A stretch of DNA of 64,000 bases from Hymenopellis radicata (GCA_015501595.1 JADNRX010000068.1:124001-188000); one strand, 5' to 3'. Positions 35,693 through 46,081 are shown, counted from the first letter of the stretch. The notes: a model not told the origin generated them from the sequence alone. Numbers and translations: made by a program.

Positions 35693-36108
35693 TAGAGCAT
35701 GCCACGAGTCTAAACCCGGGTCCGGCGGGTCGAGTTTGCGCGAGTTTGCATATCTGAAGTCCGGACTTGCGACTTGTCTCAAACTCGCGAGTCGCGGGTC
35801 TAAAACTCGCGAGTTTGCGAGTTTTTGACGAGTTTTGAGCTATAACCCACTCATATCACCTCCAACTGAGGTCAAACTAATGCAAACATGATCTCTATAG
35901 CCTATTGCAGCTCTGTTGGATCATATTCATATGTATAACACAGTTTATATGCATAATATTATATCTTAACTGACTACCGGAACCTGCGCAAGTACTTGCA
36001 GAATGCTCCAACCTCAAACCTGCGACTTGCACGAACCCGGGTCGCGAGTCGCGAGTCGCAGGCTACCTGCGAGTTACCTGCACTGGCCGAAACTCGTGGC
36101 ATGCTCTA
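35693..36108. mobile_element. 416-bp hAT-like MITE nested in the 2.04-kb element, duplication CTGCACCA
   Basis: Perfect 17-bp inverted ends TAGAGCATGCCACGAGT and ACTCGTGGCATGCTCTA. Flanked by CTGCACCA at 35685-35692 and 36109-36116. Interior rich in short GCGAGTTTGCGAGT-like and ACCCGGGT motifs. Insertion order is clear: it jumped into the larger element after or before that element entered the WD40 gene, but within its body. Confidence 0.93.
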
Positions 36109-37807
36109 CTGCACCAGGTTTTTGTTGATATAGGCGGGGCCTGCATTTGGTGGCGCTGCACGTCTCCTGGTGGCAGAGGATGGGAACAGAGAAAAGCGGT
36201 ACAGAGCAGTACGTCGGTCCTATCCAGTGTCGACAAGACCGGCTCTTCTGTCGCTCGTGCAATCCATCTGACGACAATGTGTTTGACAGTTGCCTTGCCC
36301 TCGGGGCTGTTCCAAGCTATGGCGACGGGCATTGAATTGAGGAAAGACGCGAAAATGAGGGCATTTATTGTCCGCGATCATGGTGGTATAGGAGAGACGC
36401 GTGTTCCTAATCGGGCCGATTGCATAAGCAACCGGGTGCCGGCCAACACCCCCGCGATTCGAAACAGACTACATACACATACTTTGCTCGCTCGTCATGG
36501 GTATCGTTGTCTGTCTAGGAGAGACTACTGGAGGGGCATACAAAAGCAGTCACCTCTGCCTCATTCTCACATGATGGCAAGCACATTATCTCTTCTTCAC
36601 GTGACAGTACAGTGCAAGTGTGGAATGCAGAGACAGGCAAGAAGGAGCTGATGCTGGAGGGACATACATATGGGGTCACCTCTGCATCATTCTCACATGA
36701 TGATCAGCACATTGTCTCTTCCTCAGAAGATAACACGGTGCGGGTATGGAATGGAGAGACAGGCAAGGAGGAGCTGATGCTGGAGGGGCACACAATGAAG
36801 GTCACCTCTGCCTCGTTCTCACATGATGGCCAGCACATTGTCTCTTCCTCATGGGACAATACAGTGGGAGTGTGGAATGCAGAGACAGGCAAGGAAGAGC
36901 TGATGCTGGAGGGGCACACAGATCTGGTCACCTCTGCCTCATTCTCACATGATGGCCAATACATCGTCTCTTCCTCATATGACAATACAGTGCGGGTGTG
37001 GAATGCAGAGACAGGCAAGGAGGAGCTGATGCTGGAGGGGCACACAGATCTGGTCACCTCTGCCTCGTTCTCGCATGATGGTCGGCATATTGTCTCTTCC
37101 TCATTTGACAAAACAGTGCGAGTGTGGAATGCAGAGATAGACAAGAAGGAGCTGATACGGGAGGGGCACACAGATAGAGTCACCTGTGCCTCGTTCTCAC
37201 ATGATGGCCAGCACATTGTCTCTTCCTCAAAAGACAATACAGTGCGGGTGTGGAATGCAGAGACAGGCAAGGAGGAGCTGATACTGAAGGGGCATACAAC
37301 TTCGGTTGCCTCTGCCTCATTCTCGCATGATGGCCAGCACATCATCTCTTCTTCAGGTGACAAAACAGTGCGAGTATGGAATGCAGAGACAGGCAAGGAG
37401 GAGCTGATACTGGAGGGGCACACAAATGAAGTCACCTCTGCCTCGTTCTCACATGATGGCCAATACATCGTCTCTTCCTCATATGACAATACAGTGCGGG
37501 TGTGGAATGCAGAGACAGGCAAGGAGGAGCTGATGCTGGAAGGGCACACACATGTGGTCACTTCTGCCTCATTTTCGCATGATAGCAGGCACATTGTCCC
37601 TTCATCACGTGACAACACAGTGCAGGTGTGGAATGCGAATATGGGCCATGGCCATTCCATTGCTTCTGTGTCATGTGACCAACTCTATGTTTCGAACAAA
37701 ACTTCATGTTACTATTACGTTCTCTTCATTTCAAGTCATTTCCTACTGACATTTCTTTTAGCTTCTGCAAGCTCACAGGCTTGGCGTGTTCAAGATGAGG
37801 GCTGGTT

Positions 37808-39841
37808 CATCAGCAAAACAGCTAATGCATCTTTCCGGTCTTTTTGGTCTTGCCGCAAGCTCAAAAAGACAAAAAAGACCAGAAAGACCAAAAGTCTTGC
37901 AGAAGCCAGGTTACGATTCTTGTTGGGATTTCTGAAATCTTATGCAAGACGGATTCAGTCTTTGACAAGACGGGTTTCACCACGTCTTTTGCGTCTTGCC
38001 GGGTTCTCAAATTTATTCTTACACGAAATATTATATGAAATCGATATGCATTGCGCAGATATGGACCTGATAAACATATACTAATAACATACTACGTACT
38101 ATACTCGAAGAGATGCTCCGTGGGCGCGGCACCGCATTCAAATTCCTTTCCTTGCCACTCCCGCATCCATGAGCCCTTCATCTGCTGGCCGGGCATCGTT
38201 GATCACTGCCTCTCACGGTGTCTGCCATCGGTTAAGCGCTCGTGTCCGGAACTACAACCATGGTATCAGAAGATGGGCAATGTGTCAATGAAAGTGGACG
38301 ACGTACGGGTAGGACGAACCAGTCACTGCTTAGATTTCCAGAGTGTGAAGGACTGTGAAGGGAGTCAGATGGATAAAAGCATAAAGCTGGGTGATACGCA
38401 CATCTTGTAAAACAATGTCCTCAAGGGAAAGGACTGCACGGTAGCAAGTTAGTACGGCAGGCCAGAGGTAGACAAAATGGACACACACCAGGAGAGTACA
38501 TGTATCCCTATCGGCATCATAGCCGCCACCTCTTCTTTTAGCGTCGGTGTCCGCATCGGCCATTGGGGATTGCTCGTTCCATCGTCCAGGTCTGTGTGCG
38601 ATTACTTGTTTCCTCGTTCGAATCTGCGTCGTGTAGCGCGGACGTAGGCGGGCGTGTCACTGGTAGCATCGGCGTTGGAGTGTAGCCTTGAGAGTGTGAG
38701 CGCATGCCGGAGGTGTTGGAGGGAGGGAGCAAGCAAGAACTGGCGGCCATCGAAAAAAGGAAACCGAACATGCAAGTTGTCCAATTGCGTGCTTGCGCAC
38801 GGACCACATGATCGGGTTCCATTTCTTTTCCTAAGTCCATCTCACCACGACCGACTGGCTTGGTTTTTTTTCTGATTTCGCATCTTTGTCTGTTACGGAT
38901 CGCGCGACGGCTCACGCTCACGGGCGCCACGTAAGCCCACGAGGACTGTGGCAGCACCATCGAAATATGTGTGCGGTCGTCGATGGAGGCGACTTAGTGG
39001 GGTACCTGCTTTGCCGAGCGCGCTTCATGAGGCGGAGGATTTGATGCTGTGCCGTTTGCGTGCGGGCAGCGTTATAGGTACGTTGTTTGATCCACTTCCC
39101 ATCCAATCCTCCATTGACCTCTTCCACACTCACACAACCATCGTCGACGGAGGAGTAAGCCTAGGCAGCACCACGTCATCGAACATGTCTCACCGACACG
39201 CTCCCCAAAACCGCCTGTCCCTACCAGCCCTAAACCGGATTTTACATACCGCTCGTCGCCCAACTTGGCTCTGCGCAGAGCGTCGCCCCATGGCAACCTC
39301 CCGCCGACGATCAACTGCCTCCAGCCCGAGACCCGCGCCGTATCAGAAACTCGCGCCAAGACCTTCTGGTTCAATCCGTAGCGGAACGCCCGCACGGCTT
39401 CTAGAACGCCAGCTAGACGCATCGACACCCTCCGTACGTATAATGTCCAGGAGCGCGGTGATGAGGCCAGGTTGGGCGGATTTCGTGCGCACCTCGCGCA
39501 CGGAGACGGCGATTATACTTTCACGGTATTCAGGTGAGGAGCACCGGAGACGACAGATACCACCTCAAAATGAGTATTCGTAGATATATTTATCGTATGG
39601 TTAAATATACATCTTTTACCTTTTGACAAGACTAAGATGGAATGGCAAGAGAAAGAGTCCAAGGAAAGACATAAGACAGCAACAGAAAGGTCGGAAAGAT
39701 GAGGGGCTGCAAGAGCAAGACGAAAAAGATCGGAGCCAGCAAGAATAAGACCAAAAAGACCGGAGCCGGCAAGAACAAGATGCGGAAAGACGGGGCCGGC
39801 AAGACCAAGACCAAAAAGACGGCTTTGCTGTTTTGCTGATG
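37808..39841. mobile_element. 2.03-kb element with CATCAGCAAAACAGC inverted ends
   Basis: Left end CATCAGCAAAACAGCTAA; the right end reverse-complemented reads CATCAGCAAAACAGCAAAG. Both are followed by variants of GTCTTTTTGGTCTTGCCG, which repeat subterminally (37840-37900 and 39660-39830). The first six bases and A-run match the 4.75-kb element ends, hinting at one superfamily. No convincing transposase; the 211-residue frame at 38948-39583 is basic and unrecognised. No clear target duplication (flanks GGTT and TTGG). Confidence 0.7.
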
Positions 39842-40072
39842 TTGGTCTCTCTGCACCAAGAAAGACTTCTATGGCTTCCATCCACATTGATGCCTGCTCT
39901 TCGTACACCTGGATGTCAACTTCTCATTTCACGCTTCGGTGATCTCAGTATTAATTTTTCAGAGGCCCATATTGGAGAAAACTGGACAGAGTGCTATATT
40001 AGACATTGATTATAAAGTTTTTGCTTCAGGATCTGAAATCATCATGTACTTATATAACTCTCATCAGATGTA

Positions 40073-40582
40073 CTGTAGCGTTTCAACCGTATATTCTCAT
40101 ATCAGGTTACGGAGCCCCATGAACCGAACCTATACATACTGTACCATTTCAATCAATTCGTTGGTCACGGGTCACAGAGGACCCAAATCCGACGAAATGT
40201 CACAGGAGTCACGCGTCCCAGAGCTATCCGACGAATTCGCCAGGTGAAAATGGCCCGGAAATGCACCAAAATCAGCCCAAAAGTGGCAAAAATGACGAAA
40301 TTTTTTCCCCGGTCACGGCACCTTCGGCGCCGCGACGAATCCAAATTTTCGTCGTCCCGGTCACAGGTCACATGGGGCGACGAATTGAATGAAATTATAC
40401 AGTATTGCATATTGCATCACGGAGCCTCCTGGCCACGCACAAGCATCCAAAAGTGGAAATTTCAGGTCCCGCCTGCAGCGGGCCTGTCCAAATAAGGGAA
40501 TTTAAGGGTCTACGAACCTATTTGCTGTAAGTTCACACCATATCGGGTCACAAGCTGCGAACCTATGGTTGAAACGCTACAG
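40073..40582. mobile_element. 510-bp MITE (TA-flanked), outer element of a nested pair
   Basis: Inverted ends: with the TA included, TACTGTAGCGTTTCAACC on the left and GGTTGAAACGCTACAGTA on the right, 18 bp perfect. TA at 40071-40072 and 40583-40584. It contains a second MITE at 40139-40402. No coding capacity. Ends begin CTGTA like the MITE in NACHT copy 1. Confidence 0.92.
40139..40402. mobile_element. 264-bp MITE nested in the 510-bp MITE
   Basis: Ends TACTGTACCATTTCAATCAA and, reverse-complemented from the right, TACTGTATAATTTCATTCAA, continuing as ATTCGTYG. TA at 40137-40138 and 40403-40404. Interior has inverted GGTCACGGGTCACAG and CACAGGTCACATG blocks that recur at 42358-42568. Younger than, or a sibling of, the element it sits in. 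Confidence 0.85.
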
Positions 40583-40799
40583 TACATTGTGCATTTGCGG
40601 AGAAAACGACTAACAACTGTAAGTATTGAACATCATGATCCAGTCATACTTACATCGGGTTAGCCTGCAGATTAGAGTGATTTTGCGATCTCGTCCCAAG
40701 TACTGTTGAAATGGTGAAACGGTGTCATAAGCCGACTACGTACAAAGGTACTCAGGTACAAATAATAGTAAACTACTAGGTGCCCTCGTCAACAGTCAG

Positions 40800-42129
40800 T
40801 AGTGAGTAGCGCGGGTTGCCCGCGGGTATTTCGTTCTGGACCCCTACCCGTACCCTCGACTTACCCTGTTCCGTGGCGCGGGTGCGGGTTACCCACCGAA
40901 ACCATCTCGGGTCCGACTCAAATCGCCCGCCAGCACTACCCGTATACCATTACCTCCCATAGTTCATGCTCAGTGAGCATCCCTGGGCAATGGCACAGGG
41001 ACAGTCAGCTGGGCATGATGATGGGTGGAGGTGTGGGAGCAAGAAGACAGTGGGTGGGAGCAAGACGGTGAATGGGAGCGAGACGATGATGGTCGGGAGT
41101 GACAAGACTAAAATGCAGTTAGAAGAGATAAAAAGAAGGGAAAAGATACACACTTTCCAGGGCTGGATGCATCCGCGACGCCTTCCAGCCCAGAAGTCCC
41201 GCTTCTCGCTTGTTGCTGGGGAAGAATATGATGCGCGGGGGCTAATCCAGCATCAAGTTCAGATCGTCGCCATCGTTCAGGAGGCCTGCAGCTCCGCCGG
41301 GGGAGGCTTACGCGTGCGCGTTGCTCATCGAGAGAGCCGAACGCGAAAGAAAGTGCATGCGGCCTCGTGGAGAGGGCTTACGCGTCTCGGATGGCGCTAC
41401 CAAAAGGAAAGAAACAGAGATCATAATCCAGTATAAGTGCTGCCTCGCTTGTGAGGGCTTACGCGTTGCGCGTCCTCGTCAATTCGGTGTCGTCGTGAAG
41501 ACGAACACCAGAATACGCCCCGAAGTGTATCCGAGGGCGAAGCGGCGGGCGCCGAGCCAAGTCAAGTCGGCGCTCGATGTCCAAGAGCAAGGCGGCCTCG
41601 TCCTGAGGGCTTACGCAGTCCAAAAGGGCGCCGTCGCGAAGACAAGCGCAAGATATCACCCCGGAACGTATCCGAGGGCGTAGCAGCTGGCGCAAAGCCA
41701 AGCCGCGCCAGGAGAGCGAAGCAGAAGTAAGAAAACAAATCAGAGAAGCCCCAGAAAATTTTCTGGGGCCGACGAGCACGACACGAAGGTCGTGCTGTGG
41801 TGGTAAGAGAGAGAGCACCGAAATCTGAGCGGATCGATCGTTATCCGGCAACTGCCGGCACGATCGGCCAGCTCGGCGATCACAGAAATTCTTCCGCCAC
41901 GTCGTTTCTCGACGACTTTGGGCTCATTTGAGCCCAAATAAATTTCATAAATTTCATAAAAATATATGTACTCTAATTGCATTATGACATGTGGTCCAAC
42001 TGGACCACGGCACGGGTAAGAAAGGGTGACGCGGGTCACAGCGGGTTCTCGGACCGAGACCCCTACCCGGACCCTGACACACCCGCATCCGTGACCCGGA
42101 CCGGGTGCTCCGACCCGGGCTATTCACTA
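40800..42129. mobile_element. 1.33-kb non-autonomous hAT-like element, duplication ACAGTCAG
   Basis: Left end TAGTGAGTAGCGCGGGT; the right end reverse-complemented is TAGTGAATAGCCCGGGT. 8-bp target duplication ACAGTCAG at 40792-40799 and 42130-42137. Near both ends ACCCG/CGGGT motifs repeat many times. Same family as 59977-61160: both contain GGCTGGATGC..CGCGACGCC and, near the right, TTTTCTGGGGCCGACGAGCA and GTTATCCGGCAACTGCCGG. No transposase. Confidence 0.93.
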
Positions 42130-42357
42130 ACAGTCAGGTAAAGAAAAGAAAAGGAACAGAGAAATAAGGAATGGAAAGTCAAGCACCAGAGACATGAGCG
42201 AGAAACCTTGGTAGGACAATAGGCTTTTGCGTTCGTCCAAGACCAAGATCTGTCACCGGCCGAGTCCTCCGCTTGTAATCACCCCATATCCTACCCGCTA
42301 AATGTATTGCCTCGGAATGCCAAATGCTTGCGATACGACGAACGACCCGGTCCCGCG

Positions 42358-42568
42358 CTGTTGACTTTCGATCAATTCATCACCCCAAGTGACGTGTGAC
42401 CAGTGCGACGAAATTCTCGTTTCGTCAGATTACTATATATGGACATTCCCGACGCGGCGAAGCTGCGTCGGGAGGCCGTCGGGGACTTTTTACTGTGACA
42501 GCTGCCAAATTTCGTCAGTTTCGGGTCGCTTGTGACCTGTGACTGACGAAATGAACGAAACTCAACAG
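42358..42568. mobile_element. 211-bp decayed relative of the CTGT-ended MITEs
   Basis: Left CTGTTGACTTTCGATCAATT; right end reverse-complemented CTGTTGAGTTTCGTTCATTT. Interior GTGACGTGTGACCAGTGCGACG and GACCTGTGACTGACG echo the nested MITE at 40139. TA remains only on the right (42569-42570), so the left junction is eroded. Confidence 0.65.
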
Positions 42569-42938
42569 TACGGCGGGGCCGGTAGCGCCAGGCGTCAAGA
42601 CAAGCGGGTCACCCGGGCGGTATTGGCCTACTTCGATGACACTGACCATGATGTCCGGGCTTTCGGAGAGCGAGGCCACTGGTGCCTCCACCTACTATGA
42701 TAAAATGCTCAGCAAGACCAAGGACATCAACACCATGAGTGAAACAGTGCGGCTGCACTAGATGCTTTTATATGACAGTATACGGTGCTTGTATAGTCGG
42801 GGAGTCTCTGTATGTTGACTTGATCACCTACATCACGCGAAGCGGAGGCCACAACAGAGAATACAAATTCTGGCAAGCAGAGTCATTCTTTGAGTTGAAC
42901 GCGTCTGCCTAAGAGGGAGATTACGGCCGTGCGATAAA

Positions 42939-43332
42939 ATGCACAGCCACGGCGCTATTCTCTCCCGGTCCTCCATGTTCTTCAATCGACTATGGCCGTC
43001 GCTACGGCCAGGCGCGCTCTCACCTGCGCCCTTCATGTCGAGGCTCTTCTCCGCCTCCGCCGTCGCTGAGGCCGGCTACAAAATGAAGTCGCACAAGGGC
43101 GCAAAAAAGCGGTGGCGATCACTGGGCAGCGGGACTGCGTTCAAACGCGTGCGTCGTATTTGGCGCTGAGTGCGGGGATGGAGCTGACTGTGAGCAGGGC
43201 AAGGCGTATCATCAGCATTTGAACGTGGACAAGGCGCCGGGGCGGAAGAACCGGCTCGCGCAGACGGCGTACGCGACGCCGGCGCAGGCGCATAAGTTGA
43301 AGAAGCTGCTGTTGCCGTATGGCTCTACTTAG
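42939..43332 (+). CDS. Mitochondrial ribosomal protein bL35m
   Basis: Large-subunit mitoribosomal protein. Exons 42939-43148 and 43198-43332 give 114 residues. The N-terminal ~45 residues (ILSRSSMFFNRLWPSLRPG, SRLFSASAV) look like a mitochondrial presequence. The conserved L35 core follows: KMKSHKGAKKRWRSLGSGTAFKR, then across the intron GKAYHQHLNVDKAPGRKNRL and HKLKKLLLPYG. The next ATG at 42975 is an alternative start that keeps the presequence. Intact, and surrounded by transposon debris upstream. Confidence 0.92.
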
Positions 43333-44065
43333 AGGTGTGTTGTCCTTTTCTCTTGTTTTTACGTTGTCTGATCTAGGGACAGAGATTACTTGTATATTGT
43401 TTGTTAAATTATACGCGACGTTATTCGGAGCCTCGGGGGCCCGCCAACTTTCTACGAAGAGAACGGACATTCTGTTAGCAAAGCACTGATGTAGCGCAAG
43501 GACGCCAAAATGCGGGACATCTACGGTCAGAGAATAGCATTCAGGCGACCATGAAGCAATTGCTCGAGTTGGGTTACACAAGGCTTATAGTAATACGAGG
43601 CACGTTTCTCTCGCCGTCTGCTCCTTTCGCTCTCACTCAACAGTACCTCTACCCAGGTGAATTTGGGTCCTCAAGATGTAGTCACCCGTCCGGTCGCGAA
43701 ACAAACCAGGTGAGAATCTCATCGCCTTCGGCACTCACTACTATACAGCATGCCTCCGACTCTCTCTTCATTCTCTCGTTGTACGGACGCGTTTTTTTAC
43801 GGTTCTTGATCGTGACATGGCTCTGTTGGATATCTCACGCCCGACGAGGCGGATAGTTCTCTCAGCTCTTCATGATATCGTTTCACTGTCTCGCTAGGTG
43901 AACTTGTTGTCAATCTGATTCTTACAGTCTGGTACTAGAACTGTTTTTCGTCGTATCCTTTCCCTAGGTAGCTCAGTCATACACGCGTACCTCGTTGTTC
44001 TATGTAGCTAGGTTAGCATGAGTGCCAAGTCCACTAGCCAATGACGCAGAGAACACTCTTCAGCA
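43333..44065. other. Intergenic region between bL35m and tRNA-His
   Basis: About 730 bp. Open frames at 43141-43856 overlap the bL35m end or lack any domain. No transposon ends found. Nothing recognisable. Confidence 0.4.
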
Positions 44066-44146
44066 GTCGGTATCGATTAGGGGTTAAATCACCTCGTTGT
44101 GGCGTTACATTCCGAGGAGCCACTGGTTCGATTCCAGTTACCGACA
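44066..44146 (+). tRNA. tRNA-His (GTG) with a 9-nt intron
   Basis: Complete cloverleaf. Acceptor GTCGGTA (44066-44072) pairs with TACCGAC (44139-44145), discriminator A at 44146. D-stem GATT/AATC around loop AGGGGTTA. Anticodon stem CCTCG (44092-44096) pairs with CGAGG (44113-44117). T-stem ACTGG/CCAGT with loop TTCGATT. The anticodon loop is TTGTGG then C38, with anticodon GTG at 44099-44101 and an intron at 44103-44111 at the canonical position after base 37. Position 9 is C, slightly unusual. Internal A and B boxes are present. Confidence 0.87.
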
Positions 44147-44457
44147 ATAATATAGGCTCCAACTTTTTTTGTTCACAGGCCACTGAGCACTCCGCCGTCG
44201 AGCACTCATGAGTCAGCACTCAGTTCATACTCAGCACTGACTCCTGAGGCCTGAGGCTTGAGCTTGAAAGTTGAGCCCGGCCCAGCCGCCATTGCCAAAT
44301 CACCGAAAGTTCAAATTTCAAAGTTTGACGCCACTGGCCACTGGCCAGCTAAGGGATACATGCTGCTGTGTATAAAAACTAGAGCTCAAAGTCAACGTTC
44401 AACCTTACTACTACTGCTACTATGACAGTCAGGCATTCCCGTCCCGTCTTTCATTGT

Positions 44458-44632
44458 GGTCCTTGTAGACCTCGAGAGCGTGCGCTCCAGATCCATGTCA
44501 CAGAGTTGAGTGGTCATTTCGGGCGGAGCAGAAGTAGCAGCCGGAGGGGCAAGAGTGTTAACATGTCCGTTGACCATAGGTTCGACCATCTGTTCTTGAA
44601 CCATTGACCTTTACGTCGGTACGTCGCCACAA
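44458..44632 (-). pseudogene. Displaced duplicate of part of YTA7 (bromodomain linker)
   Basis: Minus-strand text [37 protein letters not shown] matches YTA7 residues encoded at 15735-15960 of this window ([38 protein letters not shown]). Nucleotide identity is high over ~150 bp. Small deletions shift the frame, and no neighbouring YTA7 exon is present. A short non-functional duplicate 29 kb from its source, in opposite orientation. No intron is included, so DNA or RNA origin cannot be decided. Confidence 0.88.
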
Positions 44633-44744
44633 TACTTTTACAGATTTTTTTTTCCTTACGAGAGCGAATGAGAGGAAGTCTAGCACAGACTGCACAGTAC
44701 GAATATCATTAGCATGCAGAATATAGTATGAATGAAGGTAAACG

Positions 44745-45888
44745 CTACATAGCAACACAATCGTCCTTCTTATTCACCTCCGCCGTCTCCTCTGCTGCAA
44801 GAAAAGCCTTCTCCTCCTCAGACAACAACTATTGGCACATCAGCATACGCCGCCTTGAACAAACAAAGCATGACTTACACCTTTCTTGGCCCGCGCCTGC
44901 AACGCCTTCTTCCTACTCTCCCTCTCAGCTCTGGCACGTCTAAAAATACGAATACAATAGAGATTATCGATACAATTGGGGATCAAGCATTTCCGAAGAT
45001 CGGAGGCGGCGCATAAGCATTAGGACGGATCGCGGGTTCGGGTTTGTTGTCATCAGCAGGTTTCGTTGCAGATGGGACAGTGATAAGAATAATGGGTTCG
45101 GGAGAAGCGCTGCCGCGTCATGAGTGGATACTTGGCTTGAGGGGAAGAATGTGCTCACCGGTCTGTTTTGGAGAAAAGAGCGGGCTTGCTGGTGGAGGCG
45201 ACGTAGATGGTTGAGGTGATGGTTTAGGCAGGGAAGTGGGGATATGCTTCTTGAGGGCATCGGTAGCAGCGGACGCTTTGGCGTTAAGTGCCTTGGTGTT
45301 GATGTTGGGCGCGGATAGATTCAGCAGCCGGCTGGACTGCGCGACGGGTGCGGGCGAGCAGCGGTGGTCGCTCGGGAATCGGTGCGAAGGGCAGAATTGC
45401 TTGTGGCATTTCTATAACCCAAGTTAGTAGAGCGCAGTAGGGGGGATATAACGGACGCGACGTACATCACAGCGTATGGGAGAATAGAGAACCTTGCCGC
45501 ACCGCGCACTCTGACAGACGGGCTTGGATTTTTGCTTCGCCCTGCCCGTCATCACCGTGCACTCCTTTGTCAAATGAGTATCCATCCTTATATTAGGGTC
45601 TTGTCCTGGGGGTATCGCGACTGGCTCATTGCATAAAGGACCTAATGATTCAACATGAGCAATACACACTTGGACAAAGAGATGAGTCGACATACAGTGC
45701 GGAGCAATGCGATTGTGCTTCGTCTCATCATAGCTCGGGCAGCTGTGGTCCTTGGCTAGGAAATGTTCTTGACAAAAGGCTTCGGCGCAGTGTTGGCATT
45801 TGAAAGGTAGAAAGTCGACGAGCAGGCAGCTTGGGTGGGAGCACTGCTGACCGACGGAGAGTAGCTGTTCGTCTCGTTGAGAATCCAT
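44745..45888 (-). CDS. AN1-type zinc-finger protein
   Basis: Two AN1 fingers, as in ZFAND2/CUZ1-like proteins that link stress, Cdc48 and the proteasome. Exon 1 (from 45888): CSHPSCLLVDFLPFKCQHC, FCQEHFLAKDHSC, ending APHC across an intron. Then PLCNEPVAIPPGQDPN, THLTKEC and the second finger CQSARCGKVLYSPIRCD, KCHKQFCPSHRFPSDHRC. A Ser/Pro/Ala-rich region follows. The last exons encode RRARAERESRKKALQARAKKG and LLSEEEKAFLAAEE, ending DDCVAM. One exon between ~45160 and ~44975 reads in two possible frames, so an intron edge or a one-base error there is unresolved. All Cys/His zinc ligands are present. Confidence 0.87.
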
Positions 45889-46081
45889 AATGAGTAATAG
45901 AGAGATGGTGGCTTAAATAGCGAAAGAGGGAGCTTACGCGTTCCCCAGACGCGTGTCGTCGGAGGGCAAGCCACAGCTTGTTTGTCAGCGTCACGGAATC
46001 ATCTCGAAAGTTCCGCCACATTCGTCACACTTTTGCTTGCACAAAGATCAAGTTTCTTCGTTGTATATCGCTCTCCATGTA

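Larger units (their letters stand above)
34485..36527. mobile_element. 2.04-kb hAT-like element in the WD40 region, 8-bp duplication CTGGAGGG
   Basis: Starts TAGTCCTG and ends GAGAGACTA; the 8-bp target duplication CTGGAGGG is at 34477-34484 and 36528-36535. Inside are ~65-bp inverted arms containing GGGGGTGTTGGC and GGTTGCTTATGCAATCGG, about 70 bp inset on the right. Deleting the element with one duplication restores LEGHTKAVTSASF in frame. No transposase frame was found. It carries a host-gene-like fragment (35280-35665) and a nested smaller element (35693-36108). 8-bp duplication and TAG..CTA ends suggest hAT. Confidence 0.85.
34236..37640 (+). repeat. WD40 array of NACHT copy 1 (2 + 9 units of 126 bp)
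   Basis: Eleven 42-residue units with core VTSASFSHDGQHIVSSS and RVWNAETGKEELMLEGH. Two lie before the hAT-like insertion (34236-34484) and nine after it (36543-37640). The period is exactly 126 bp (e.g. 36675 to 36801). Most variation sits at the one or two residues after GHT, at the residue before D(N/K)TV, and at HDGQ; the rest is almost fixed, as in high-internal-conservation WD40 repeats of fungal heterokaryon incompatibility proteins. Confidence 0.93.
26573..37660 (+). pseudogene. NACHT-WD40 (NLR-like STAND) protein, copy 1, transposon-interrupted
   Basis: Signal-transducing NTPase of the fungal NLR class: NACHT switch with a WD40 sensor, a group linked to non-self recognition and cell death. 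Exons 26573-26890, 26944-27074, 27127-27265 and 27316 onward. Features: basic start (MPKFVKKVLKKL), five VATTQN repeats, a helical effector/linker domain, then NACHT with Walker A GSAGTGKST, Walker B LVIVDALDEV and sensor LKFLITSRRE. A helical region reaches NQLLFWIETMNIIG and the linker GESKLLHRWKKSF, GLPRLLGKRRREYL leads into 11 WD40 units. The locus is cut by a MITE (28706-28960), a 4.75-kb element (29176-33925) and a hAT-like element (34485-36527). The MITE and the hAT-like element leave the frame intact if removed. One true stop remains in the linker (TAG at 33982; CAG in copy 2). The C-terminus beyond 37660 is lost among further insertions. Confidence 0.9.

Noticed and set aside
36543..37640. 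Regular repeats that could suggest a CRISPR or satellite array
   Set aside because: The units are in-frame WD40 codons with no spacer structure, in a eukaryotic gene.
36704..37660. 318-residue minus-strand open frame over the WD40 array
   Set aside because: Exact antisense of the 126-bp repeats; periodic because the sense strand is. Same for minus frames at 62929-63993.
38948..39583. 211-residue plus-strand frame inside the CATCAG-ended element
   Set aside because: Basic, Arg/Ser-rich, overlapped by an equally long antisense frame; no transposase motif. Not strong enough to call.
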